NCBI GenBank assembly: GCA_947493705.1
Contig: CANLSH010000002.1
Span: forward strand, 186,001 to 250,000
Direction: 5' to 3'
Length of the DNA: 64,000 bases
DNA from: an uncultured Arachnia sp.
GTDB lineage: Bacteria; Actinomycetota; Actinomycetes; Propionibacteriales; Propionibacteriaceae
Shown: one piece after another, positions 8,529 to 17,648 of the stretch
Numbering within the stretch: position 1 is the stretch's first letter
Layout of the letters: every line of letters starts with the position of its first letter
Made by a program: the position numbers and the translations under genes
The notes under the pieces: model-generated
What the model was told of the DNA's origin: nothing
Databases searched by the model: none
What the model saw: the letters and a program-made list of their open reading frames with translations, nothing else

Positions 8529-9071
8529 TCAGCTCTCGGCCAGTACGTCCTTCATCTCCTCCGGACCCCACGTGATGAGCTGCGCCTGGGGACCGGCTTC
8601 GAAGAGCACGGCGTTGCCGTTGCCCACATACACCTTGCCACGGGTGGTCTCGGCATAGATCTCGTAGCCCGCCTCGTCCGCACTGCTCTCCACTTCGGCA
8701 ATCACGGCGGCCGGGTCCTCCTCAGCCATCATGATTGATGCGGGCTTGGCTTCGGTGACCAAGGTGTCCGCGGGGATCGTGAGTCCGGAGGGAATCTCCA
8801 TCTCCATTTCGTTGGCAGTGATGGTGTCGGTGGTGACGCCGTCGCCGTCGAATGTCTGCTCGGTGGCGGGGTCCTCGGGCGGATCGATGGGGAGCACCGA
8901 AGCCTCGGTCTCGACTGCCTCGGGTGGCATCGACTCTGACACGGAAGCCGACGGCTCGAGGGAATCCGGAGCCGGGGGTTGCTCCTCAGCGGGAGTGCCG
9001 CATGCTGAGAGGGAGAGGGCCAGCGCGGCGCCGGCGATCCAGGGAGTGATGCGCTGCAGAGCTTTCGACAT
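8529..9071 (-). CDS. Putative lipoprotein of unknown function
   Basis: A 180-residue exported protein. The N-terminus has a basic start, a hydrophobic stretch (IAGAALALSLSAC) and a lipobox LSAC, so Cys24 should be lipidated and the protein anchored outside the membrane. Residues 25-85 are a Pro/Glu/Ser-rich acidic linker. The C-terminal region (EAGYEIYAETTRGKVYVGNGNAVLF...) could form a small beta-rich fold. No family is recognised. It is divergent from the Nudix gene and converges on ilvE. Confidence 0.75.
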   Translation of the reverse strand: MSKALQRITPWIAGAALALSLSACGTPAEEQPPAPDSLEPSASVSESMPPEAVETEASVLPIDPPEDPATEQTFDGDGVTTDTITANEMEMEIPSGLTIPADTLVTEAKPASIMMAEEDPAAVIAEVESSADEAGYEIYAETTRGKVYVGNGNAVLFEAGPQAQLITWGPEEMKDVLAES

Positions 9072-9115
9072 GTGCCCATCGTAGGCGCTCGCGCCGCACT
9101 ACGTTGGGGCTCGTG

Positions 9116-9595
9116 ATGCGAGCGATCATCGGGACCCTGGGATATGTGCGGCGTGGCGACGAAGTGCTGCTCGTCCACCGGCAACGCGAGGGTGACGACC
9201 ACGAGGGCAAGTACAACGGTCTGGGCGGCAAGCTGGAGGTGGGGGAGGACGCCGTCGCGTGTATGAAGCGGGAACTCCTCGAGGAATCGGGGCTGGTGGC
9301 CACGACACTAACTTTGCGGGGCACCATCGCATGGCCCGGTTTCGGCTCGGACGGCTCCGACTGGTTTGGTCTGGTCTTCATCATCGACGGTTTCGACGGT
9401 GAGCCGCCTGAGCGTAACGAGGATGGTCCGCTGCGATGGGTACCCATTCGTGACATCAACACCCTGCCAATGTGGGAGGGCGACCGCCACTTTCTGCCGT
9501 TGGTCTTCGACGCCGATCCGCGGCAGTTCCACGCGGTCCTGCCCTACAAGGATGGCGCACTCGTGGCCGACGGCGTTGTCGTCACACGTCTGTAG
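9116..9595 (+). CDS. MTH1/MutT-like Nudix hydrolase
   Basis: A 159-residue Nudix enzyme. The full Nudix box is present: G-x5-E-x7-R-E-L-x-E-E-x-G-L within GKLEVGEDA...RELLEESGL. The preceding KYNGLGGK resembles the MTH1 sub-group that cleans oxidised nucleotides such as 8-oxo-dGTP. The flanking WFGLVFIIDGFDGEP and LRWVPI strands fit. ATG 9116 is preferred; the frame extends four codons upstream to a TTG and includes a GTG just before the ATG. No clear ribosome site is visible, so a leaderless or short-leader mRNA is possible. Substrate specificity is inferred. Confidence 0.85.
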   Translation: MRAIIGTLGYVRRGDEVLLVHRQREGDDHEGKYNGLGGKLEVGEDAVACMKRELLEESGLVATTLTLRGTIAWPGFGSDGSDWFGLVFIIDGFDGEPPERNEDGPLRWVPIRDINTLPMWEGDRHFLPLVFDADPRQFHAVLPYKDGALVADGVVVTRL

Positions 9596-9717
9596 GAACC
9601 CTCACCAGCTGTTTTCAGGGCCACCTCAGGGTGGTGTGCCCTTGTGGGTGGACGTAGCGGGCGCCACACTGGGTAGTAGAAACGGACCCACCAGTATACG
9701 AAACCGCAGGAGGATTC

Positions 9718-10329
9718 ATGACTGAACAGAACCACGACAGCAATATCAACGAGAGCACCATCAACGAAAGTCCCGAGGACAAGAAGGCATCCGATGAGGC
9801 AGCAGCGGACGCCCAAGCGCCAACCGAAGACCTGGAGAGCGCGCCAGACGCGGACCGGTTGAGTGCGGAGAAGCTCGCGGAGACTGCACGCAAGGTGGCC
9901 ACCGAAACCGCCTATGCGGCCGCAGGCTTCGCCGGCCTGGTGGGGGAGAAGGCGAAGGCCTTCTACGAAGAGCAGAGGAAGCAGTACGCGGACGCCCATC
10001 CGGAAGAGGACGCGCCCAAGGCCAAGGCTTTCCTGGACCAGCTCTCCGAGCAGTTGAACAAGTTCGCCGAAGACCTGACCCGAAGCTACAAGGACATGGC
10101 TGAGAGGGGCAGGGACGTCGTTCAGGGGACTGCATCCAAGGCCAAGCGAGAGCAGGCCGACGGCACCGAAGCTGACTCCGCATCGTCCAGCTCTGCCAAT
10201 GACGATGGGTCATCCGGAGGGGATGACAGCGCCCCACTCTCCGGTGATCTCGCCGATGACCTGTCGGAGAAGACCCGCGGTGACAATGATCCGCTCATCG
10301 ACCCGCCCAAGCAGGACGGCATCCTGTAG
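9718..10329 (+). CDS. Acidic, helix-rich hypothetical protein
   Basis: A 203-residue hydrophilic protein with a strong AGGAGG ribosome site 5 nt before ATG 9718. Residues 45-145 are strongly helical and amphipathic (AETARKVATETAYAAAGFAGL, then EKAKAFYEEQRKQYA). The N- and C-terminal parts are Ser/Asp/Glu-rich and probably disordered. No signal peptide or membrane segment is present. The composition resembles the LEA-like helical segments of the envelope operon at 16.8-18.9 kb. It is followed by a good terminator, so it is probably a monocistronic gene. Function unknown. Confidence 0.75.
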   Translation: MTEQNHDSNINESTINESPEDKKASDEAAADAQAPTEDLESAPDADRLSAEKLAETARKVATETAYAAAGFAGLVGEKAKAFYEEQRKQYADAHPEEDAPKAKAFLDQLSEQLNKFAEDLTRSYKDMAERGRDVVQGTASKAKREQADGTEADSASSSSANDDGSSGGDDSAPLSGDLADDLSEKTRGDNDPLIDPPKQDGIL

Positions 10330-10354
10330 GTCTCGCACCGCGAGTAGAATCAAA

Positions 10355-10386
10355 GAGCGCCGGGCCTGTGTGGCCCGGCGCTCGTT
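10355..10386 (+). terminator. Intrinsic terminator-like hairpin
   Basis: A perfect 12-bp GC-rich stem, GAGCGCCGGGCC / GGCCCGGCGCTC with loop TGTGT, lies 25 nt after the acidic protein gene. Only a short GTT follows, as is common in high-GC genomes. Confidence 0.7.
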
Positions 10387-10468
10387 CATGTGGCAGGTGT
10401 TCACACCCGAGCCGGAACCCGGGATGTGGAGCGTGGAATGTGGTTTGTTTCCCAGCACCGAGCCAGGC

Positions 10469-12829
10469 TCAGGCCTTCGGCTCGTCCTCCTCCGGGCTGT
10501 CCAGTGGCTGATCGTGCCACACCACGATGGACCACGCGTCGAGATGCGCGCTGTTCGCGACGATCTCCCCCTGGCCCTCCGGCCAGAAATTGTGCTGGGG
10601 CTCTGCCCAGGCGTGGGTGTCGATGAGCCGACGCCAGACCCGGTTGCGCTCCGAGAGCGGAACGCGGAAGTCCACCGGCGAATCAGACATGTTCACCATC
10701 ATCCAGAAATTGTCGCCATTGCTGTTGATGAAAATGGAAATGGCGCGGTCGCCCTCCGCCGGATGAGCGGTGAGCGTTGGCGAGTGGTACAGGTAGGAGA
10801 CATCCTTGTTGTCGGCCACGAGATCGCCGTACTGCTTCTGCTGCAGAGATTCATGACGCTGACGCAGGTTCGCAATGAACGTGGCGAAGCGGAAGAGCCC
10901 GTTGACGTGGTCGTCGGTGTCGAACTTTCCGAGATTGTCGTGGTAGAACGCCTCGACACCGTCCGCCACTGGCACCGCATGGGGGGTGTTCGTGGGGATC
11001 ATCTCGTAGTTGTTGCGCATGGCGATGCTGTTCAGCGCCCACGGATTGTTGTTGCCGTTCTGCGTGCGGCCGAACTCGTCGCCCGCCACCACCATGGGCA
11101 CACCCCGGGAGAAGAACAACGTGGTCCAGAAGTTGCGGATGCGCTGGCGACGGAGCACCTGATCGCCGCGGGAATCCCAGGACTCGTTGTCGTCGCTGCC
11201 GCCGTCCGAGGGTCCGAACGGGTAGGGCTGATGGTTGTTCTTCTCCTGGTAGCTCACCAGGTCCGCCATGTTGAAGCCGTCATGGGCGTCAATGAAGTTG
11301 ATGGTGCTCTGCGGTCCGCCCGTTTCGGCGAAGTGGCGATGGTCACCATTCATCATGTCCAGGAAGGCACTGGTGTTGCCGTCGCCCTTGAGGAACTTGC
11401 GGACGGTGTCGCGGTAGCGCCCGTTCCATTCCGCCCAGCCGGCGGGGAAGTTACCCACCTCGTAGCCCCACATGTCCCAGGCTTCGGCGATGACCTCGAT
11501 GCGCTCCTGCTCGGCGAACGCGGCGATGTCCAGCAGCAATGGATGCTGGCTGAAGAAACGCTTCTGCTTCTCCCAGTCGTCGGGTTCGGCCTCGGCCGGG
11601 AGTCGCCCCAGAACGGTGGCGAGATCGAAGCGGAACCCGTCCACACCCATCTGCCGGGTCCAGTAGGCCAAGGAATCCTTGACCAGTGATCGTGCGGCCT
11701 CGGAGGAGTAGTTGAGCTGGTTAGAGGTGCCGGTGGCACCGTCGACCATCGCGTGGTCCTTGGTCATGACGTAGTAGTCAGCCGTCGCAAGCCCACCCAG
11801 GTTGGTGAAGCCGGTGGTGGCCACATCATTCGCCCAGTTCCCACCCTCGGCGGTGTGGTTGTACACCACGTCGAGATAGATCTCCAGGCCCACCGCATGG
11901 AACGCGTTGACCATTTCCTTGAACTCCCGCGTCGGGCCGCCGAGACTCTTGTCCGAGGAGTACTGGCGGTTGGGGGAGAAAAAGGACAACGTCATGTAGC
12001 CCCACGCATTGGTGAAGCCGTCCTCACCGCTCTCTGAATTGTTGGTCTCGTGAACCGGCAGGAGCTCAAGGGCCGTGAACCCGAGGGCTTTGAGGTACGG
12101 CGCCATCATGCCGACGCCCTTGAACGTCCCCATGAATTCTTCCGGTATGTCCACCACATCTTCGAAACCGGGCTCCTCGCCCAGAAGCTGCTGGAGACGC
12201 ATCACGGAGGGATGTCCGCAGAGCTGTTCCACCTGCGCCTCGTAGATCGACGAGCGCTCGCCGGGGATGCGGGGTTTCGGCAGCAAAGCAGTGGTGTCAG
12301 AGATGATGACGCCCTTGGGGACGTAGGGAGCGGTGTCCACGTCGCGTCGCGGCTGCCCATCGTAGTCATCGTCGCCGGTACCGAAACAGCCATTGTCGAC
12401 GCCCTGATCGCGGATGGCGTCGGAGTACATCGTGTGGGTGATCTCGACGGCGTAGGGGTCGAAGACCACCTTGTTGGGATTGAAGCGGTTGCCCTTCTTG
12501 TCCCGGTCCGAGATGTAGCCGACGCCGGATCCCGGTTTCCATGACACCCTGTACGGCCAGTTCCTGCCCCAGGCACGGTAGGCATACATGGTGCCGATGA
12601 GGACGCCGGCGATCTTGGCGCGCCAGACGCCGTCGGGCCCCTTGGCGGGAAGGAAGGTCGCTCCGGCATCGGCCCCCACTGCCTCGTCGTAGAACTCCAG
12701 CTGCACACGTGTGGCAGCGGGGGCATGCACGGCGAAAGTCACGCCGTCGGATCGTACGTGAGCACCAAGGGGCCAGTCGGCATCAGCCCACGTGTCCTGT
12801 TCCGTGGGCTCCATCAAACTAAAGGTCAT
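10469..12829 (-). CDS. glgX: Glycogen debranching enzyme / isoamylase (GH13)
   Basis: A 786-residue GlgX/TreX-type enzyme that hydrolyses alpha-1,6 branches of glycogen. An N-terminal CBM48-like domain (about 15-130, WPLGAHV...GVTFAVHAPAA) precedes the TIM barrel. Conserved GH13 regions are visible: LDVVYNHTAEG, the nucleophile Asp in GVDGFRFDLATVLG, the acid Glu in VIAEAWDMWGYEVG, and FIDAHDGF with the transition-state Asp. It is somewhat longer than the usual 650-720 residues. ATG 12829 has AGGA about 9 nt upstream. It is monocistronic and divergent from mshB. The gene symbol is by family; strict GlgX versus TreX activity cannot be told. Confidence 0.92.
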   Translation of the reverse strand: MTFSLMEPTEQDTWADADWPLGAHVRSDGVTFAVHAPAATRVQLEFYDEAVGADAGATFLPAKGPDGVWRAKIAGVLIGTMYAYRAWGRNWPYRVSWKPGSGVGYISDRDKKGNRFNPNKVVFDPYAVEITHTMYSDAIRDQGVDNGCFGTGDDDYDGQPRRDVDTAPYVPKGVIISDTTALLPKPRIPGERSSIYEAQVEQLCGHPSVMRLQQLLGEEPGFEDVVDIPEEFMGTFKGVGMMAPYLKALGFTALELLPVHETNNSESGEDGFTNAWGYMTLSFFSPNRQYSSDKSLGGPTREFKEMVNAFHAVGLEIYLDVVYNHTAEGGNWANDVATTGFTNLGGLATADYYVMTKDHAMVDGATGTSNQLNYSSEAARSLVKDSLAYWTRQMGVDGFRFDLATVLGRLPAEAEPDDWEKQKRFFSQHPLLLDIAAFAEQERIEVIAEAWDMWGYEVGNFPAGWAEWNGRYRDTVRKFLKGDGNTSAFLDMMNGDHRHFAETGGPQSTINFIDAHDGFNMADLVSYQEKNNHQPYPFGPSDGGSDDNESWDSRGDQVLRRQRIRNFWTTLFFSRGVPMVVAGDEFGRTQNGNNNPWALNSIAMRNNYEMIPTNTPHAVPVADGVEAFYHDNLGKFDTDDHVNGLFRFATFIANLRQRHESLQQKQYGDLVADNKDVSYLYHSPTLTAHPAEGDRAISIFINSNGDNFWMMVNMSDSPVDFRVPLSERNRVWRRLIDTHAWAEPQHNFWPEGQGEIVANSAHLDAWSIVVWHDQPLDSPEEDEPKA

Positions 12830-12911
12830 GGGCGAATCCTGTCAGGTCATTTCAAATTCCGCGCATCGGCAGGCACTGGGACCGTTGGCGCGAGTGGATA
12901 TTGTGGCCCAT

Positions 12912-13811
12912 GTGACTGCTCAAAAACGCCTCCTGATGGTACATGCCCACCCCGATGATGAGTCGAGCCAGTCCTCGGCCACGCTGTCTCGCTACGTCGC
13001 CTCTGGTGCCCAGGTGACGCTCGTCACCTGCACGCTGGGTGAACGTGGAGAGATCCTCGTGCCGGACTGGACCCACTTCTCGCCCGCTGAACTGGGTGCA
13101 CACCGCATTGAGGAACTCGCCGCTGCGCTGGGAATCATGGGCGTCACGGATCATGTGTGGCTCGGCGGGCCCGGCACCTACCACGACACGGGTATGAGCA
13201 CCGACGCTGAAGGTCGCGTGATCCCGCCCGAAGACGCCCCGGACGGCGCATTCTGGAATGCAGACCTCTTGGAGGCCACGAATCACTTGGTGGAGGTGAT
13301 CCGTTCGCGCCGGCCGCAAGTTCTCAGCACGTATGACCCCAACGGTAACTACGGGCATCCCGATCATATTCAGGCGCATCGCGTCACCATGTACGCGGCG
13401 CAATTGGCGGCGGTGGGTGCCCATCGGGGGGATCTGGGGGCGCCTTGGCAGGTGTCGCGGATCGTGTGGAACACCATCAACCCCGAGATGTGGGAAGAGG
13501 CGGCCCGGCTGGCGAAGGAAGAGGGAGTGGACCTCTTCGGCGATCGCTCACAGGAGCCCGACATCAACCGCCCCAGCCTCGCAGAAGTGGCCGCAGTGGT
13601 GCCGTACGGCGATTTTCTGCAGCAGAGCACCGACGCACTTCTGGCACACCGCAGTCAGGTGGATCCTGAGCAGGACTTCTGGCGCTTCTACACGATGATG
13701 CGCAGGATTCCCTCTGCAGGCGAGGCCTATCTCTGGGCTGGCGGTCAGCCATTCCCAGACAGCGACACGAGAGCCGACGACCTTTTCGCAGGCCTGAACC
13801 TGTCGGACTGA
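12912..13811 (+). CDS. mshB: MshB-type N-acetylglucosaminyl-inositol deacetylase (mycothiol synthesis)
   Basis: A 299-residue LmbE/PIG-L-fold zinc deacetylase. The zinc and catalytic motif AHPDDES lies near residues 12-18 and the second zinc ligand in GNYGHPDHIQAH. TCTLGERGEIL and LGGPGTYHDTGM are typical of MshB, which removes acetate from GlcNAc-inositol in mycothiol biosynthesis; the paralogue Mca cannot be fully excluded. GTG 12912 gives the usual family length, but GTG 12903 and GTG 12894 remain possible. The gene is divergent from the debranching enzyme and followed by one copy of a three-part intergenic repeat. Confidence 0.88.
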   Translation: MTAQKRLLMVHAHPDDESSQSSATLSRYVASGAQVTLVTCTLGERGEILVPDWTHFSPAELGAHRIEELAAALGIMGVTDHVWLGGPGTYHDTGMSTDAEGRVIPPEDAPDGAFWNADLLEATNHLVEVIRSRRPQVLSTYDPNGNYGHPDHIQAHRVTMYAAQLAAVGAHRGDLGAPWQVSRIVWNTINPEMWEEAARLAKEEGVDLFGDRSQEPDINRPSLAEVAAVVPYGDFLQQSTDALLAHRSQVDPEQDFWRFYTMMRRIPSAGEAYLWAGGQPFPDSDTRADDLFAGLNLSD

Positions 13812-13855
13812 GCGTCGTACGGGCCCGGTGCTGTCTGATCGCGAACATTGCGCGA

Positions 13856-13967
13856 CAGGACACGCCGCGTCGAGTGATTGCCGGAACACTGCCTGGCCGG
13901 ACACGCCGCATGGAGTGGTCTCCGAGGTTGCATACGGCTTGGTGAGCTGTGATTGCGGTGTGTCGGG
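13856..13967 (-). repeat. Three-motif intergenic repeat, copy C (112 bp)
   Basis: Read on the minus strand, this holds a degenerate first motif (CCCGACACACCGC, from 13967), then 60 nt later GCGGCGTGTCCGG (motif 2), then 41 nt later GCGGCGTGTCCTG (motif 3). The motif order, orientation and spacing are the same as in copies A (46155-46266) and B (47763-47875); the sequence between motifs is less conserved. It lies downstream of mshB in the gap before the SDR gene. Confidence 0.65.
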
Positions 13968-14043
13968 TCGCCGTGGGGTCGAGTGCCCAGTCGGTGCGCC
14001 ATTGTGAGGGCAACGAAAAGTGCACTTCGGACACCGCGGTCGC

Positions 14044-15045
14044 TCAGCGTCGAAGACTCCTGAGGAGGACACTCGCTGCGAGGAGGCCGACGGCGCCCGC
14101 CGTGTAGAACGCCGAGCGGACCCACGTGTTCGAGGGCAGATCCCTGGCGGCTTCCCGGACTGCGTCGTCGAAACTCAGCAGTCCACCGGGGGGGCGTGGA
14201 ATGTAGTCATCGATGTCGCGCTCCAGTACGACGGTGTCGTGCAGCAGGCTCCCCACCAGTGGCTTGGCCATCTGGGTGTCGATGTCGGTGACCAGTCCCA
14301 CCCAGTGGGCCGCCAGGCCGGGCGTGGTGACGGGAGCGGTGAACATTGGGCCGGAACGGAACCCCAGCGCCTCGCCGTAGCGATCCATCATTCCGGCGTA
14401 GGTCAGGACATCGGGCCCGCCGATGTCGAACGTGCGGTTGACATCCGGGGGAAGCTCCGCCGCGGCCACCAAGTAGTAGAGGACGTCGCGCGCTGCGATG
14501 GGTTGGATGCGGTTGTTGATCCACTTGGGTGCAATGCCGGCGGGCAGACGCTCCGCGAGCTGCTTCAGCATGGTGAAGGAGATGGAGCCGTTCCCCAGCA
14601 CCACAGCGGCCTGCAGAACAGCGGTGGGGACCCCCGAGGCCATCAGCGTTTCACCCACTTCCACGCGGCTGGCCAGGTGTTCGGAGAGTTCCTCATCCGG
14701 GTGCAGACCACTGAGGTAGATCAGGCGTTGAACTCCTGCGGTTTTCGCCGCGTTGGCAAACACCTCAGCCATTTGGGCGTCCCGCTCGGCGAAGTCTTCT
14801 CCGGAACCCATGGAATGCAGCAGGTACCACGCGACGTCGGCGCCCTCCATGGCGCGTGTCACATCCTCCGAGTTCGTTGCATCTCCTGCAATGGCTTCCA
14901 CTCGGTCGTGCCAGGCGTGGGCCTTGAGCTTCTCGGGGCTGCGCGAAAGTGTGCGGACGTTCCAGCCGTCGTCGAGCAGTTTCTCCACGACGAGGCCTCC
15001 GACGTAGCCGGTTGCTCCGGTTACGAGTGCAGTGCGGTTGGTCAT
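14044..15045 (-). CDS. NAD(P)-binding atypical/extended SDR protein with C-terminal membrane anchor
   Basis: A 333-residue NmrA-like SDR protein. The Rossmann motif TGATGYVGG is at residues 8-16; WYLLHSMGSGEDF and VQRLIYLSGLHPD resemble the DUF2867-type reductases. The C-terminus has one hydrophobic segment (about 310-328, AFYTAGAVGLLAASVLL) followed by Arg residues, so the enzyme is probably tethered on the cytoplasmic face. ATG 15045 has GGAAGG upstream. It overlaps the CPBP gene by 4 nt, ending a three-gene operon. The substrate is unknown. Confidence 0.82.
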   Translation of the reverse strand: MTNRTALVTGATGYVGGLVVEKLLDDGWNVRTLSRSPEKLKAHAWHDRVEAIAGDATNSEDVTRAMEGADVAWYLLHSMGSGEDFAERDAQMAEVFANAAKTAGVQRLIYLSGLHPDEELSEHLASRVEVGETLMASGVPTAVLQAAVVLGNGSISFTMLKQLAERLPAGIAPKWINNRIQPIAARDVLYYLVAAAELPPDVNRTFDIGGPDVLTYAGMMDRYGEALGFRSGPMFTAPVTTPGLAAHWVGLVTDIDTQMAKPLVGSLLHDTVVLERDIDDYIPRPPGGLLSFDDAVREAARDLPSNTWVRSAFYTAGAVGLLAASVLLRSLRR

Positions 15046-15725
15046 AGAAGAGCCTTCCAGAAGTTGAGTGCGGGTTGCAGTAGGTAGAGCATGCCCAGTG
15101 ACCAGGTCAGGTGGGCGATGATGGGGGCCAGAAGTGCGCCGGTTCTTTGGCGGAGCCATTCGGCAAGGAGTCCCATGCTGGCAGCGGCGAGCGCCAACAA
15201 CGGAATGCCCGATGCGGCGGTCACGATGGTGTAGATGAGGGTGGTGCCGACGAGTCGCCGGGTGCGTGTGCCCCCCAGCGACTCATGAAGAGCGCCCCGG
15301 AAGAAGATCTCCTCGGTGATGCCGTTGATGATGGTGATGAGCGTGACGATGGGAAGCGCTCCGAACTGCGCATGTTCCAACAATTCCTCCACTGGAGCAG
15401 CAAGGAAGTCGATACGCGCGACGGCGCCCGCACCAATCAGGAACACCACCAGAAGACCCAGGCCGATCAAAGCCCCCAGACCCAGATCCCGCCAGAGTCG
15501 ACCCTCTTTGACACTGCCGAAAGTGCGGCTGCGGGCGGTCAGTACAGAGCCAACCACCCAGACGGCAGCAAGCGCAATGGTAAAGATGTAGAAACTGGCG
15601 TCGCCGGGTGCAGCTTGAACACCGAGGTAGAGCAGCACTGCACCCGTGACTCCGGTGGCTGCGGCGATGCCGCGGTTCCTCCGGGCGCCCGACTTGGTGA
15701 CGACACCCTCGGTGGAAACACTCAT
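15042..15725 (-). CDS. CPBP-family intramembrane glutamic endopeptidase
   Basis: A 227-residue integral membrane protein with about six hydrophobic segments. The catalytic EExxxR motif is present as EEIFFRG and a second motif as PIIAHLTWS, matching the Abi/CPBP family (Rce1-like proteases). Such proteins often process membrane peptides or confer bacteriocin immunity. It overlaps both neighbours by 4 nt (ATGA), so translation of TspO, CPBP and SDR is likely coupled. Substrate unknown. Confidence 0.85.
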   Translation of the reverse strand: MSVSTEGVVTKSGARRNRGIAAATGVTGAVLLYLGVQAAPGDASFYIFTIALAAVWVVGSVLTARSRTFGSVKEGRLWRDLGLGALIGLGLLVVFLIGAGAVARIDFLAAPVEELLEHAQFGALPIVTLITIINGITEEIFFRGALHESLGGTRTRRLVGTTLIYTIVTAASGIPLLALAAASMGLLAEWLRQRTGALLAPIIAHLTWSLGMLYLLQPALNFWKALL

Positions 15726-16546
15726 GCGGGAGAGGCACTCCGACGGGCCTTGAGCCAGCGGATGAGCCAGAAGCCGAGCAGTACCGCAACAGCAACGAAG
15801 GCGGAGATGGCAACAGGCACTGATTCAGGGCCAACCGTGAGCCGGCCGATACCGATCCACAGAAGCCCCCAGGACAACGCCGCGGTGACGGTGATGCGGG
15901 GCCCGAGCACAAGGGTGAAGAGGACACCAAGGCCGATCGCCACGGCGATGACCACGACGGCGAGGACTTGATTGCCGAGAAATCCGAGATCCCACCCGGA
16001 ATCGACAGCCGCTGAGGTGATGTTGGCGCACGTGGCTGCCGTCACCCACCCCAGATAGAGACCGAAGGTGCCACCGGTGATGATCCGCTCAGCTGTGCTG
16101 CTGGCGGGATGGCGCTGCAGGGCGAGGACAAGGAGACCGAGCACGACGGCCAGTGCCAGGATGACAATGACGCTGACCCAGATCCAGCCCACCTGGGTCA
16201 CCAGCAGCCAAGTGGCATTCAGCACCATGGAAGCGGCTGCCAACCATCCAATGGCGCGGTGACGCTCTGAACTCTTGTTGCGCGGCAGCCACTGCCAGAT
16301 CGTGTAGGCGAACAGACCGGCGTAGATGACGGACCAGATGGAGAAGGCGGGACCAGCGGGAGACAGCAGGGTGGCGGTGGAGGCAAGGGCGCCGCCCGAG
16401 GACTCCTCGACCCTGGTGCCGAGCACGCCGATCCCGAACAGCGTGCCGATGACGCAGAAGATTTCGCTCGCCGTCACGGTGATCTGACGGGCTACATCGT
16501 TGCGCTGCGTCACGCCGCTGTCTCTTTCCGTCGTCGAAGTACTCAC
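15722..16546 (-). CDS. TspO/MBR-family membrane protein
   Basis: A 274-residue Trp-rich membrane protein. The segment PAGPAFSIWSVIYAGLFAYTIWQWLP and the later NATWLLVTQ and TFGLYLGWV are the signature of actinobacterial TspO/MBR-like proteins, which bind tetrapyrroles or sterols in other organisms. At least seven hydrophobic helices can be counted, more than the five of classic TspO. GTG 16546 (VSTSTTERDSG...) is preferred; the open frame to 16738 contains non-membrane, low-quality sequence. It is the first gene of an overlapping operon with the CPBP protease and the SDR enzyme. Confidence 0.8.
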   Translation of the reverse strand: MSTSTTERDSGVTQRNDVARQITVTASEIFCVIGTLFGIGVLGTRVEESSGGALASTATLLSPAGPAFSIWSVIYAGLFAYTIWQWLPRNKSSERHRAIGWLAAASMVLNATWLLVTQVGWIWVSVIVILALAVVLGLLVLALQRHPASSTAERIITGGTFGLYLGWVTAATCANITSAAVDSGWDLGFLGNQVLAVVVIAVAIGLGVLFTLVLGPRITVTAALSWGLLWIGIGRLTVGPESVPVAISAFVAVAVLLGFWLIRWLKARRSASPA

Positions 16547-16778
16547 ACCATGAATACTACGTGGCGCACGGTCACCCACCGGGAGAAGAGGGGTGATCGA
16601 CGCCCCGCGCTGCGAGTGGGAAGCGGGGATGGTTTGACCGAACTGATACCGAAAGCGACTCGTGCAAAACTCAAGGACCCACCCATACGGGTGAAATCCT
16701 GTGACCCTTGAGCCTCGTAACGTCGAGTTTGAGCTCACATGCTCACTATGTGCAGACCATACGAATTTGGAGGAGACA

Positions 16779-17648
16779 ATGGCCTATCCAGACCAGTCAC
16801 CAACCGGCGCCGGGGTGCCGAGCAACAATCCCCAGCAAGGCCGCCCCATGGGCGACAGCGCCGGAAACGTGACCTCAGGCAACGATTCCGACTCGAAGAA
16901 GGAAGCCGCGCAGCGCGTGGCCTCCGATGCCGGAGACCGGGCAAAGGATGTATCCGGCACGGCGAAAAAGGAAGCATCAGACGTTGCCGGTACCGCCAAA
17001 GAGGCTGGCGGCGACGTCGCTGACACAGCGCAGCACGAGGCAGGCAATGTTGCGCACGAGGCAGGCAAGCAAGGTCGTCGGGTTCTGGACGAGGGAATGT
17101 CAGAGCTGCAGTCCCAGGCCGGGGCAGGGCAACAGCGGTTGGCCGAAATGGCTCGTTCCTATGGGAGTGAGTTGCAGTCAATGACGCGCAATTCGGAGCA
17201 GTCCGGACCCATGACGGACCTGGCTGGCAGCGCCCAGCAGGTTTTCGACAACGCAGCCAACTGGTTGGAGCGCACCGAACCATCGGATGCGCTTGACTCC
17301 GTGCGTCGCTACGCCGCGCGCAATCCGTGGCAGTTCCTTGCCATCTCTGCGGGTGTCGGCTTCGTCGGTGCACGCGTCGTCCGCGGGCTCAAGAGCTCTC
17401 AGGATGACCAGGACCGCCGCTCATCCGTGGGATCGGGGACCGGCTACCGTCCCGAGCAGACGCGCTCCATCACTGGTGGCGCGGCGCCCGGCACAATGCC
17501 CCGTAGCGGCGGCTATGACGACGAGGGCTATGAGCGCTCCGTAGACACGGCGACCCCCGGCTATGGCAATGAGCCAGACGCTGGTCTTGCGCCAGGTGCG
17601 GGGATGCCCGGAGACCCGAAGCCCCAGGGCGGAACCCGAGGCTTCTGA
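16779..17648 (+). CDS. YqjD/ElaB-like membrane-anchored, LEA-repeat envelope protein
   Basis: A 289-residue protein with GGAGGAG 4 nt before ATG 16779. Residues 45-110 are Ala/Lys/Asp/Glu repeats with a periodicity near 11 (AKDVSGTAKKEASDVAGTAK...), like LEA proteins or apolipoprotein helices. Residues 180-210 contain ARNPWQFLAISAGVGFVGARV, close to the C-terminal NPWQ plus glycine-rich membrane helix of DUF883 (ElaB/YqjD), which tethers ribosomes to the inner membrane in E. coli. A disordered Gly/Pro-rich tail follows. Its stop overlaps the Holin-X start (TGATG). No single Pfam family covers the whole protein; the YqjD link is inference. Confidence 0.72.
   Translation: MAYPDQSPTGAGVPSNNPQQGRPMGDSAGNVTSGNDSDSKKEAAQRVASDAGDRAKDVSGTAKKEASDVAGTAKEAGGDVADTAQHEAGNVAHEAGKQGRRVLDEGMSELQSQAGAGQQRLAEMARSYGSELQSMTRNSEQSGPMTDLAGSAQQVFDNAANWLERTEPSDALDSVRRYAARNPWQFLAISAGVGFVGARVVRGLKSSQDDQDRRSSVGSGTGYRPEQTRSITGGAAPGTMPRSGGYDDEGYERSVDTATPGYGNEPDAGLAPGAGMPGDPKPQGGTRGF

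Noticed and set aside
9596-9660. Hairpin AGGGC...GCCCT after the Nudix gene as a terminator
   Set aside because: The stem is interrupted by bulges and has no T tract; not convincing.
10199-11689. A 496-codon open frame on the plus strand
   Set aside because: It is antisense to the debranching enzyme; its composition (His/Gly/Glu/Arg-rich, no motifs) is typical of a shadow frame in GC-rich DNA.
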